Assembly: GCF_050219315.1 (NCBI RefSeq)
Contig: NZ_CP116939.1
Span: 1,612,001 to 1,676,000, forward strand
DNA: 64,000 nucleotides
Direction: 5' to 3'
From: Megasphaera_A sueciensis
GTDB taxonomy: Bacteria > Bacillota > Negativicutes > Veillonellales > Megasphaeraceae
Position 1 is the stretch's first letter. Every line of letters begins with the position of its first letter. The notes beneath the pieces were generated by a model. That model saw only the letters and a list, made by a program, of their open reading frames with translations. It had not been told where the DNA came from and did not search any database. The position numbers and the translations under genes are program-made. Below, piece by piece: positions 43,061-51,536 of this stretch.

Positions 43061-43753
43061 TTATACGATACCATGAATACGCAAATATATAACAACGGCA
43101 CTGATAAGTATCATACCCCCGATCAGGCCATAATCCATCGCGTTTGGTTGTACATTACTCATAAAACTATGACGCTGCTGACTGCCAAAACCGCGCAATT
43201 CTAAACTGAGAGCCATTGTTTCTGACCGACTTAACGATTTTAACATAAGCGGCTGGATAACACTCATATAATTAATCATGCGTTTAAACACATTTCCCTT
43301 TACGGAAAGTCCCCTGCAAGCTTGTGCTTCTTGCACAGCTTTACTTTCAGCAATAAAATCGGGAACAAAACGGAGTGCTGCTGTAAACATGAACGCATAT
43401 TCATAAGGAATCTTAATTTGTGTAACCATCGCCGCTGTCAAATCTTGTAACCGCGTTGTGGTCAAAAGTATAATAAAAACAACAGTCATCGCCATCATAC
43501 GCAGCCCCGTAACATAAGCCGATTCTACGGAACCGCCGCCTAAAAGCTGGACAAACCCAAGAAAAACAGCAAAAACAGCAAGACTGCCTACGGCTTTGCT
43601 GTTACGCTGTAAATTACCGCAAACCGCGAGTATCAATAACTCTGCCGCAACCAAAATAATCAGCGGTATTGTAGTATGCATGACAAGCGCCCAAAAAGAA
43701 AATGCAAACGTCGCAATTAATTTTGTTACAGGTACCATGTTTTTAATCATCAT
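43061..43753 (-). CDS. ECF transporter T component (EcfT-like)
   Basis: 230 residues, four to five membrane helices. It carries the two short Arg-containing coupling motifs that dock on the ATPases: ACRGLSVKG (about residue 140) and LELRGFGSQQ (about residue 185). As EcfT, it couples ATP hydrolysis to toppling of the S domain. The start overlaps the preceding ATPase stop (ATGA). It is the only T component in the operon, so it would have to serve both S-ATPase fusions. Confidence 0.85.
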   Translation of the reverse strand: MMIKNMVPVTKLIATFAFSFWALVMHTTIPLIILVAAELLILAVCGNLQRNSKAVGSLAVFAVFLGFVQLLGGGSVESAYVTGLRMMAMTVVFIILLTTTRLQDLTAAMVTQIKIPYEYAFMFTAALRFVPDFIAESKAVQEAQACRGLSVKGNVFKRMINYMSVIQPLMLKSLSRSETMALSLELRGFGSQQRHSFMSNVQPNAMDYGLIGGMILISAVVIYLRIHGIV

Positions 43754-44562
43754 GCATTTCCTCCTAATCTTTTTATCATTTCATCTTGAAATTCAGCCAT
43801 GGATTTGCAATATTTCATTCCCGCAACAGCCATCGATAAGGTAACAGACTGCGGCCTAGTCAATCCTAAATCCATTAATTCATCGCATTCGGTAAATAAT
43901 TTTTGAGGGGTCCCATCAAAATATTTTGTTTGATGCCCCATAACAATAACACGTTTACAATATTGCGCCAAAATATCCATATCGTGTGTAATAAGCAATA
44001 TCGTCAATCCGGCGTCATTAAGTTTTGTAAGCAGCATCATAAGTTTTTCCTTTTCCGCACTATCCTGACCGCTGGTTGGTTCATCAAGAATCAGATATTG
44101 CGTATGCATAGCTAATGCTGAAGCGATTGCCACTCTTTGTTTTTCCCCACGGTTCAAATTCGGCGGATATGCGTATGCCAGTTTCTGCAGCCCGGCTGCC
44201 TCCATAGCCTCTGCAACGGCTTCTCCGGTCTCCTTTTTTGTCATCCCTAATTGCTGTGGACCGTAGGCAATTTCCTGTGCTACGGTAGGACGAAACATTT
44301 GCCGTTCCGGGCGTTGGAACACATAGCCAATAAACCGGCTGCGTATAGAAGCATCCTGCTTAATAATACTTTTCCCATCTTTAAGAATATCTCCCTGCAC
44401 AGGTTTTTCTAATCCCATCAGCAACCGCGTAACCGTTGTTTTTCCACAGCCGTTACGTCCGCCCAGGCCGATAAATTCGCCTTCACCGATAGTTAAATTT
44501 ACCTCTTTTAATATAGGAACACCATTACCATAATCGAAATTAACATTTTTCATTTCTAACAT
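43750..44562 (-). CDS. ECF transporter ATPase with degenerate signature motif
   Basis: 270-residue stand-alone ABC ATPase. Walker A GRNGCGKTT, Q-loop region YVFQRPERQMFRPTVAQE, Walker B YLILDEPTSG and the H-loop THDMDILAQY are normal, but the signature is LNRGE (44143-44157) instead of LSGGQ. It would pair with the ATPase domain of an S-A fusion, which has a normal signature. In that heterodimer, one ATP site would be fully canonical (this protein's Walker motifs with the fusion's LSGGQ) and the other degenerate. It overlaps both neighbours. Confidence 0.85.
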   Translation of the reverse strand: MLEMKNVNFDYGNGVPILKEVNLTIGEGEFIGLGGRNGCGKTTVTRLLMGLEKPVQGDILKDGKSIIKQDASIRSRFIGYVFQRPERQMFRPTVAQEIAYGPQQLGMTKKETGEAVAEAMEAAGLQKLAYAYPPNLNRGEKQRVAIASALAMHTQYLILDEPTSGQDSAEKEKLMMLLTKLNDAGLTILLITHDMDILAQYCKRVIVMGHQTKYFDGTPQKLFTECDELMDLGLTRPQSVTLSMAVAGMKYCKSMAEFQDEMIKRLGGNA

Positions 44563-46052
44563 GCTATTCTACCTCCATTCGGGCAACACTGCTTTAAACT
44601 ATTTATAGCGGTATCCAAATCAAGCCATGCTATATCTCCGACATTGCACCCTGCTTTCTCAAGCGTCATTTGACAAGCAAACACTTGTGGAACCGCCGTT
44701 GCGTATATATTGTTTTCATACATAAAACGCAGCGTTGTCACTACGTCCCCATCGCAAGCAATACGTCCCTTCTGTATAAGAATCAGGCGGTTCGCATACG
44801 GCAAAACAGCCTCCAATGTATGTTCTACCACAATTATAGTATGTTTGTAATTAACATTTAAATCGTGCAATAATTGATAAAAATCCCGTGTTCCTTCCGG
44901 ATCAAGTGCAGATGTCGGCTGATCAAACACCAAAATATCCGGATTGGTAGCTAAAACTCCCGCAATAACCAAACGTTGTCTTTGTCCTCCCGAAAGTTTA
45001 CTGATTTCACGTTTTCGATACGCTGTAAGTTTGACCTTTGTTAACGCATGTTCGATTGCTTCTTCTATCTTGTTCGGAGCAATCCCCTGGTTCTGCAAGC
45101 TAAATGCGATTTCTTCTTCTACCGTCATTGCTACCAACTGACTATCATAATCATCCAACATCATGCCTACATGACAAACAAGATCAGCAATACTAACTTG
45201 CGTTGTCGCTTTGTTATCTACAAAGACCATTCCTTTCATAACGCCTCCATAGTAATGTGGAATGGCTCCAGACATCGCCATGCACAAAGCACTTTTGCCG
45301 CTTCCGCTTTCACCTGTAATGACAAGGAAATCCCCTTGATGGATAGAAAGACTAATATTATCCAATGCCGGTTTACTCTTTTTATTATAGGTATAAGATA
45401 AATGTTCCATAGAAATAAGTCCTTCACGCAATGGACTTAACTTAAATCGGCTATGATCGGATACTTCCATTTCTTCTGATTTGACGTCAATGATTCCTCT
45501 CATGGCAAACAATTTTTCTGCCGGATAATACAATACCGGGGTTGTCACTCCGTTGATAAGGCCTATAATGCATACTGCCGGGAGCATCACATTAAAAAAA
45601 ACTGAATCTGGAATATTCAACGCTAATTTAAAAGTTGTTAAAAATATGGTTCCGGAAATGATGGTACAAATCAATCCCGTAAAAGCGGGAAGAACCGTAT
45701 GCCCTTTACACTTAATGATATCCAAATGTTTTACTGCAAAACAACAAAGCAACGCCGCAACCGGCTCACTAATGAAATCCCCGTAGGGAAATGCCGCCTT
45801 GGACGTAAGAACTCCAACGAAAGCATATACCATGCCAATACCGAAGGATTGCTTATATGTAGGCTTAGTCAGATGAATCGCGATACAATACATCGCAATC
45901 GCCCAATTAGGAGTAAACCCAGCCACACTCGGAGATACCAGACGAAGAATAGTCGCTATCGCTAAAAGCAATGTACTCACCGTAATCCATCTATATTGAC
46001 CACCTTGTCTGTGATGAAATTCTAATATTGAAATATCCGCAATATGTTCCAT
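44556..46052 (-). CDS. ECF S-component/ATPase fusion, paralogue A, Walker B Glu replaced by Gln
   Basis: 498 residues, same architecture as paralogue B: a six-helix S-like domain (about 20-200; SPSVAGFTPNWAIAMYCIAI), then an ABC ATPase with Walker A GESGSGKSA and signature LSGGQRQR. The Walker B region reads DILVFDQPTSALDP; codon CAG at 44921-44919 puts Gln at residue 378, where paralogue B has Glu. That change normally abolishes hydrolysis at that site. It is the first gene after the T-box leader, with AGGAGG before ATG 46052, and overlaps the next ATPase gene by 7 bases. The C-terminal extension (about 445-498) is unassigned. Confidence 0.75.
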   Translation of the reverse strand: MEHIADISILEFHHRQGGQYRWITVSTLLLAIATILRLVSPSVAGFTPNWAIAMYCIAIHLTKPTYKQSFGIGMVYAFVGVLTSKAAFPYGDFISEPVAALLCCFAVKHLDIIKCKGHTVLPAFTGLICTIISGTIFLTTFKLALNIPDSVFFNVMLPAVCIIGLINGVTTPVLYYPAEKLFAMRGIIDVKSEEMEVSDHSRFKLSPLREGLISMEHLSYTYNKKSKPALDNISLSIHQGDFLVITGESGSGKSALCMAMSGAIPHYYGGVMKGMVFVDNKATTQVSIADLVCHVGMMLDDYDSQLVAMTVEEEIAFSLQNQGIAPNKIEEAIEHALTKVKLTAYRKREISKLSGGQRQRLVIAGVLATNPDILVFDQPTSALDPEGTRDFYQLLHDLNVNYKHTIIVVEHTLEAVLPYANRLILIQKGRIACDGDVVTTLRFMYENNIYATAVPQVFACQMTLEKAGCNVGDIAWLDLDTAINSLKQCCPNGGRIAC

Positions 46053-46074
46053 TATCTCAGCCTCCTATTTATAC

Positions 46075-46366
46075 AAAAAAAGCCTTTCATCCTTTGCTTA
46101 TTAAGCAAGGGACGAAAGGCTTATAATTCTTCCGCGGTGCCACCCCAATTGACTATGATTAGTCCGGCTTTACATGTACGGCCTAAGCGATACACGTTTC
46201 TTTGATAGCGGTGGAAATACACCGTCGTGCCCTACTTGTTCCCGTTCAGGCCGCATCTCCCGAATCCATTCCATTCATTGACCTGTACCGAACTCTCACT
46301 GTCATCGGCTCGCTGCAACTGTCGTTTTGTATGTACTCGTTTCGTTCATCGATTTATTTTAAGTTA
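46075..46366 (-). ncRNA. T-box riboswitch, predicted tryptophan (UGG) specifier
   Basis: The minus-strand leader contains the T-box core TGGCACCGCGG (46142-46132) ahead of a long terminator hairpin (46122-46080) and a T run (46081-46075). Stem I runs from GATGAACGAAACGAGTA (with the AGUA element) through GCAGCGAGCCGATGACAGTG to TGAATGGAATGG; the codon after the conserved GAA is UGG, the Trp codon. Uncharged tRNA-Trp would pair with it and favour antitermination of the ECF operon. The type is certain; the specifier is my reading of the alignment. Confidence 0.9.
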
Positions 46367-46372
46367 CTTATA

Positions 46373-46400
46373 ATTATACCTGATTTTTAACGTATGTCAA
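46373..46400 (-). promoter_or_regulatory. Promoter of the T-box-led ECF operon
   Basis: Minus strand: TTGACA (46400-46395), 16 bases, TATAAT (46378-46373), about 320 bases upstream of the first gene and just beyond the brnQ stop. No terminator is evident after brnQ, so some read-through into the leader is possible. Confidence 0.75.
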
Positions 46401-46442
46401 TAGTTTTAACTGGAAAACCTACGGAGCTCTCTCACCTTAGTT

Positions 46443-47774
46443 TTAAATATCTATGACTTTTTCCACATCACCGCTGATCTTATGCGGCAGTATAAGAGAA
46501 AGAAAAACACAAACAATAACCGGAACAATCCACCCTTGCCCGCTTGTACCCAAAGGCAGCATGGATATAAAAGATTGTGCCCACGCAAGGTGAGCAAATT
46601 GATTCAATATATCAATTACCGCAATACCTGCTGCTACGGTTATGGTTAATCTCATACCTATACGAGACAATAGTACAAATTTATTGACAATAATCAATAC
46701 CACAACAGAAATAGCAATAGGATACAAGAACAACAGCATCGGCAGGGACACTTTAATAATTTGGTTCAGTCCCAAGTTTGCCACTGCCAAGCTTACCAAA
46801 GAACATATAGTAACATACTGTTTATATGATATAATGGGAAATTCCTGAGAAAAAAATTCTGCAACAGATGTAATAAGTCCAACGGAGGTCGTAAAACAAG
46901 TAATAACTACCATAACCGCCAAAAACCATACACCTATGCTGCCAAACAGCTCATACGAAGCCTGCGTCAATACATATGCACCAATATTGACCGCCGGATC
47001 ATGGTACACTGCTGCTGGAATAGGAAAATGATTTCCTAAGAACCCCAGTCCCATATATAAAACCGACATAAGCACTGCCACGGATATACCGGCAGACCAC
47101 ACGCTGGTATAATATTCTTTCATTGAATTAAAACCCAATTGCTTCAACGTATTCAACGCAATAATACAAAAAGCAAAAGATGCCAGTGTATCTACTGTAT
47201 TGTACCCTTCGATAAAACCACTGCCAAAAGCTGCTTCGGCGTATTTACCGATGGGAATCGCCAATTCCGGCGTCGTAAAAACGGTCAGCCCCAAAGTAAA
47301 AAGCAGAATAATCATAATTGCAAAAATCGGGGTTAACACCTTACCGACGCGCGATAATAATTTAGAGGGTGTAATAGCCAGCCACCACGCCAATCCAAAA
47401 TACAGAATAGTATAAGCAGCCAGTTGCCAAGTTCCATTACCTACAATAGGGAGAATGCCAACGGAAAATGATGTCGCTGCTGTACGAGGTATCGCCATTA
47501 ACGGCCCAATAGATAAATAAATAAGAGAAAGTATAAGTAAAGAAAATAACGGTGAAATTTTACGATTCATTTCCGCACGGAAACCACCGGGATTAAAAGT
47601 TCCCACAATAAGTGCAATAACAGGCATGCCAACTCCGGTTACAATAAAACCAATAATGGCCGGCATAAACTGATTCCCCGCTTGAAAGCCGAGGGACGGG
47701 GGAAATATAAGATTTCCGGCACCAAAGAAAATGCCGAATAATAATAATCCAATCTGCATACCTTTTTTTAACAT
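46443..47774 (-). CDS. brnQ: Branched-chain amino acid transporter, BrnQ family
   Basis: Sodium- or proton-coupled importer of Leu, Ile and Val in the cytoplasmic membrane. 443 residues, about twelve membrane helices, opening LLLFGIFFGAGNLIFPPSLG, which is the family signature. GAAAGGAG precedes the ATG. It is transcribed towards the T-box leader and divergent from metQ. No leader peptide or riboswitch is visible in its own short upstream region. Confidence 0.93.
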   Translation of the reverse strand: MLKKGMQIGLLLFGIFFGAGNLIFPPSLGFQAGNQFMPAIIGFIVTGVGMPVIALIVGTFNPGGFRAEMNRKISPLFSLLILSLIYLSIGPLMAIPRTAATSFSVGILPIVGNGTWQLAAYTILYFGLAWWLAITPSKLLSRVGKVLTPIFAIMIILLFTLGLTVFTTPELAIPIGKYAEAAFGSGFIEGYNTVDTLASFAFCIIALNTLKQLGFNSMKEYYTSVWSAGISVAVLMSVLYMGLGFLGNHFPIPAAVYHDPAVNIGAYVLTQASYELFGSIGVWFLAVMVVITCFTTSVGLITSVAEFFSQEFPIISYKQYVTICSLVSLAVANLGLNQIIKVSLPMLLFLYPIAISVVVLIIVNKFVLLSRIGMRLTITVAAGIAVIDILNQFAHLAWAQSFISMLPLGTSGQGWIVPVIVCVFLSLILPHKISGDVEKVIDI

Positions 47775-47821
47775 ATAGCGAAGCTCCTTTCAAGAGCATC
47801 CGCAGTCTTCCATACTTACGT

Positions 47822-47850
47822 ATTGTACCTGTAAACAGTAACCATGTCAA
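47822..47850 (-). promoter_or_regulatory. Promoter of brnQ
   Basis: Minus strand: TTGACA (47850-47845), 17 bases, TACAAT (47827-47822). Its -35 is 13 bp from the -35 of the divergent metQ promoter, so the two are back to back. Confidence 0.75.
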
Positions 47851-47863
47851 AAAATTTTTTTTC

Positions 47864-47891
47864 TTGACAATTTATTTTTTCATGATATACT
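47864..47891 (+). promoter_or_regulatory. Promoter of metQ
   Basis: TTGACA (47864-47869), 16 bases, TATACT (47886-47891), immediately upstream of the SAM riboswitch. Confidence 0.75.
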
Positions 47892-47910
47892 CGTTTATAA
47901 GACAATTACA

Positions 47911-48055
47911 GATGCTTTTATCCAGAGAGGCGGAGGGACTGGCCCTATGAAGCCCGGCAACCGATAACACGGTGCCAATTCCTGCGGAAGAAATTCCGAG
48001 AGATAAAGATACGTTTTACATGCCTCTTTCTCTTTTGGGAAAGAGGTTATTTTTA
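47911..48055 (+). ncRNA. SAM-I (S-box) riboswitch with terminator
   Basis: The conserved aptamer core is present: ATCCAGAGAGGCGGAGGGAC, then TGGCCC, ATGAAGCCCGGCAACC, a variable P3/P4 part and the closing GAGAGATAAAG pairing with CTTTTATC. A terminator stem CCTCTTTC/GAAAGAGG (48023-48046) with TTATTTTTA follows. SAM binding should favour the terminator and switch off metQ. Confidence 0.95.
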
Positions 48056-48101
48056 TGGAAAAAGCTCGGTGTCAAATCTATCCCCCTAGGAGGAATCATG
48101 C

Positions 48102-48935
48102 ATGAAACAATTTAAAAAACTCACTTTTCTAGCTGCTACAACTCTTTTGTCACTAGCGCTCCTTGCCAGTGGCTGCGGCAGCAGCACTCCCGAGAACAAC
48201 AAAGACGGTTCCAAAAATGTCACCATCACCGTCGGTGCTACACCGGTACCTCACAGTGAAATTCTCAACGAAATCAAACCATTACTTGCAAAAGAAGGAG
48301 TAAATCTAAAAATCGTTGAATTCACGGACTATGTAAAACCCAACTTGGCTCTTGCCGACAAAGAACTAGATGCTAACTTTTTTCAACATAAACCATACTT
48401 GGACAAATTCGATGCCGAACATGGTCTAAAACTTCAAGAAGCCTGCAAAGTTCATTTGGAACCGATGGGTGTATATTCAAAGAAAATCACGGATTTAAAG
48501 AACCTTCCCGACAATGCCAAAGTAGCGATTCCAAATGATCCAACCAATGGCGGCCGGGCATTGCTCATACTTCAATCAGCCGGTCTTATTACGTTAAAAG
48601 ACAAAGATAACATTACTTCAACAGTACAAGATATTACAAATAATCCAAAACAACTTCAGTTTGTTGAGCTAGACGCTGCACAAATTCCCCGTTCCTTAAG
48701 TGATGTAGATATTGCCGTCATTAATACAAACTTCGCTATGGAAGCAAATCTTAATCCTTTAAAAGATGCATTATATCTGGAATCAAAAGATTCTCCATAT
48801 GCCAACATTCTCGTGGTCCGTGAAGGAGACATCAATCGTCCCGAAATTCAAAAACTGATAAAGGCATTGCAATCACCGGAAGTCAAAAAATTCATCGAAG
48901 AAAAATATAAGGGAGCTATTCTTCCCAGTTTCTGA
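48102..48935 (+). CDS. metQ: Methionine-binding lipoprotein, NlpA/MetQ family
   Basis: Substrate-binding lipoprotein of the methionine ABC importer, anchored on the outer face of the cytoplasmic membrane. 277 residues; signal peptide MKQFKKLTFLAATTLLSL with lipobox LASGC, acylated Cys at residue 25. The mature part is a typical NlpA domain (ITVGATPVPHSEILNEIKPL; ELDANFFQHKPYLDKF). Regulated by the SAM riboswitch directly upstream. No metN or metI is adjacent, so the ATPase and permease must be elsewhere. A two-way terminator follows. Confidence 0.93.
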   Translation: MKQFKKLTFLAATTLLSLALLASGCGSSTPENNKDGSKNVTITVGATPVPHSEILNEIKPLLAKEGVNLKIVEFTDYVKPNLALADKELDANFFQHKPYLDKFDAEHGLKLQEACKVHLEPMGVYSKKITDLKNLPDNAKVAIPNDPTNGGRALLILQSAGLITLKDKDNITSTVQDITNNPKQLQFVELDAAQIPRSLSDVDIAVINTNFAMEANLNPLKDALYLESKDSPYANILVVREGDINRPEIQKLIKALQSPEVKKFIEEKYKGAILPSF

Positions 48936-48988
48936 TAATGCTATGCTATCTATTTTATAAAATGATAAGATTCCTGTCTGTCCTGAAT

Positions 48989-49039
48989 AAAAATAAAAGC
49001 CGTTCATTAGTTTGTATATAATGAACGGCTTTTATTTTT
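48989..49039. terminator. Bidirectional terminator between metQ and ornithine decarboxylase
   Basis: About 21-bp stem (AAAAATAAAAGCCGTTCATTA and its complement) with a 9-base loop; A-rich on the left and T-rich on the right, so it works for both converging genes. It reaches into the stop codon of the decarboxylase gene. Confidence 0.9.
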
Positions 49040-51221
49040 ATTTCTTTAATATATCTTTTTCCGCTTTTTCTGTCAATACATATCCGTAAGCTTTTGTTTT
49101 AGTGTCTTCTTTTTCAAGGTATACGCCTTGAATTTCCGAAGCAAAGCCTGGAAGAATATTGATACTTTCTTCCAGTGTTTGAAAATACTGCACAGCAGTT
49201 TGTGACCAACGTTCTCCAGGTACAACGCAGAGGACCCCTGGTGGATACGGGAGGGCTCCTTCAAGCGCAATACGCCCCTCTATCTCAGATAATGGTACAA
49301 GTTCGCTTTGTCCGCGAATAAAAGCATATTGTGCCGCTTGCGGATTCATAACATATTCCGGAAAATATTCCCGGCGAAATAATTTCTTTTGCAAATCTTT
49401 AACATTGCGGTCCTTATAAAAATCATGCATTTCCTGACAAAGCTGCCGTATATGATATCCTGCATAACGTGCCGGATGCAAATTATACACACCAAGAAGT
49501 ACTTCCTCCATAGGAACATCCTTTTCAATAAAGCGTTCAAAACGTACAAGTTGTGATGTGAGGAAACGTAGTTTATTTTTATTTTCTGCCGGCGTCAACA
49601 AGAATAAAATAGAATTAAGATCACATTTCTCTGGAATAACGCCATTCCCACGCAAATAAGTTGCTAAAATATTAGCATGAATGCCAAATTCTTCATACTG
49701 TCCTGTTTCCGGATTGATTCCCGGAGTGGTAAGTAAAAGCTTACAAGGATCCACTAGATATTGCCCGGGTCCATATCCCTCAAAAGCATGCCACTTAGCT
49801 CCTGGCTCAAAGGAAAAGTAAGCCAAATCATCAACCATCGCCTCCGTATCCCCATCCTGCCAGCGCTTTCCATGTACAATAGGAGATATGAAAGGTTTAA
49901 TATATTCACAGCGCCGCAAAATATCTTTACGGACTTTGATGCCCATCTTAACACAATCCCTCCACATTTTACGTCCCGCATCGCCCGAATGGATTTTTGC
50001 ATTGACAGCAATAGTTGCAAACATCGGATAAAACGGACTCGTCGAGGCATTCGCCATAAAAGAATTATTAAAACGCTTATGATTGCAATACCGTTCTTGA
50101 TCACTAATATGACTATCTTTTTTGTGGATCTGGGAAGCCTGTGAAAAACCGGCTTGTTGCTTGTGAACAGACTGCGTCACCATAATACCCGGGTCCTCCG
50201 GTGTTAAATGCAATAACAAAGGGCTGCAGTCCCGCAACATGGGGATAAACTGTTCATATCCTACCCAGGCAGAATCAAAGAGAATATAATCGCAGAGAGG
50301 CCCGATTTTATCCACCACATATCGTGCATTATACAGTGTGCCATCATATGTTCCCAGCTGAATAACAGCCAAACGGAAAGGACGTTTTTGTTTCGCTTTT
50401 TCCGGATTTCTTTCAGCTGCCAGTTTTCTGAGATACATTTCGTTAAAACAATGGTCGTCAATACCGCCAATAAATCCGTAGGGATTACGCGCCGTTTCTA
50501 AATATACCGGTGTCGCTCCCGCCTGTACCAACGCTCCCAATGCTACAGATTTGTGGTTATTGCGATCATAAAGCACAAGATCTCCCGGGGTCAAAAGCGC
50601 ATTAGTCACAACTTTATTCGAAGAAGACGTTCCGTTCAGGACAAAATATGTCTTATCAGCATGAAATACTTCTGCCGCAAAATCTTGTGCTTCTAGTGCC
50701 GGCCCTTCGTGAATCAGCAAATCTCCTAATGTAACATCAGCATTGCAAATATCCGATTGGAAAATATGGGGGCCATAAAAATCATATAAATATCGCCCTG
50801 CCGGATGTTTTTTAAAAAATTCTCCGTCTTGGTGTCCCGGACAATCAAACGGATTATTTTTTTCACTGACATAATCCACAAGATCTGCAAAAAAGGGAGG
50901 CAGCACATGTTGTTCATAATTACTTGCCAAGCGTTCCGCCATCTCAATGCATCGGCTCTTATTAACCATCTCTTCTGTAATTACACAATCTACCTTATCC
51001 ACATACTGGGAAGGCATCTTTTCTCCTCCCGGCATAATCACCATAATAGGTACTCCAAAACCGGCAGCGTCAATCTTATCAATATAATCAAAGTCTTGAT
51101 CCGATACCACGGCAACGGCAATATCGGTGAAATCGGTCTGTTCAATAGGGACTATTTCCCGATCACTGTCTACAAAATAATATTGTACATCAAAACTATA
51201 CGCTATTTTCAAATGTTTCAT
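49038..51221 (-). CDS. speC: Ornithine decarboxylase (Orn/Lys/Arg decarboxylase, fold I)
   Basis: PLP enzyme converting ornithine to putrescine. 727 residues, like the large SpeC/SpeF enzymes: N-terminal wing domain (1 to about 110), PLP core, and C-terminal domain. The PLP lysine is in TQSVHKQQAGFSQASQIHKK (about residue 355), followed by NASTSPFYPMFA, which matches ornithine rather than arginine decarboxylases. GGAG precedes the ATG. It neighbours argD and the arginine genes, whose ornithine it can consume. No ornithine/putrescine antiporter is next to it. The inducible paralogue name speF would be equally possible. Confidence 0.88.
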   Translation of the reverse strand: MKHLKIAYSFDVQYYFVDSDREIVPIEQTDFTDIAVAVVSDQDFDYIDKIDAAGFGVPIMVIMPGGEKMPSQYVDKVDCVITEEMVNKSRCIEMAERLASNYEQHVLPPFFADLVDYVSEKNNPFDCPGHQDGEFFKKHPAGRYLYDFYGPHIFQSDICNADVTLGDLLIHEGPALEAQDFAAEVFHADKTYFVLNGTSSSNKVVTNALLTPGDLVLYDRNNHKSVALGALVQAGATPVYLETARNPYGFIGGIDDHCFNEMYLRKLAAERNPEKAKQKRPFRLAVIQLGTYDGTLYNARYVVDKIGPLCDYILFDSAWVGYEQFIPMLRDCSPLLLHLTPEDPGIMVTQSVHKQQAGFSQASQIHKKDSHISDQERYCNHKRFNNSFMANASTSPFYPMFATIAVNAKIHSGDAGRKMWRDCVKMGIKVRKDILRRCEYIKPFISPIVHGKRWQDGDTEAMVDDLAYFSFEPGAKWHAFEGYGPGQYLVDPCKLLLTTPGINPETGQYEEFGIHANILATYLRGNGVIPEKCDLNSILFLLTPAENKNKLRFLTSQLVRFERFIEKDVPMEEVLLGVYNLHPARYAGYHIRQLCQEMHDFYKDRNVKDLQKKLFRREYFPEYVMNPQAAQYAFIRGQSELVPLSEIEGRIALEGALPYPPGVLCVVPGERWSQTAVQYFQTLEESINILPGFASEIQGVYLEKEDTKTKAYGYVLTEKAEKDILKK

Positions 51222-51276
51222 TGGCTATACTCCTATCTATCCGCGACCTTTTCTTTTGAATTTTTAACTCAAACTA

Positions 51277-51305
51277 ATTGTAAGCAAAAATATCTCTAAT
51301 AGCAA
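51277..51305 (-). promoter_or_regulatory. Candidate promoter of ornithine decarboxylase
   Basis: Minus strand: TTGCTA (51305-51300), 17 bases, TACAAT (51282-51277). Apart from this and the argD terminator, the 315-base gap 51222-51536 shows nothing further I can support. Confidence 0.5.
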
Positions 51306-51456
51306 GAAAAATATAAACATACGTGCCATAACACACACAATGTATCAAATAGTCTACATGATTAACTATCGTTGCACATGTCTTGATATGTAACATACTT
51401 TACCAGCGTTAACATCGTGTACAAGTACCGTCTTTATATCTTTACTAATTGAAAAC

Positions 51457-51498
51457 CGGCGCAATTGCTGAAGTAACCATACTTCAGCAATTGCGCCG
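51457..51498 (-). terminator. Terminator after argD
   Basis: Perfect 18-bp inverted repeat CGGCGCAATTGCTGAAGT with a 6-base loop, followed on the minus strand by GGTTTTCAATT. It ends the arginine transcript. Confidence 0.8.
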
Positions 51499-51536
51499 AT
51501 TTGCTTGACTGCTATATATTTCCAAACAACAAAAGG

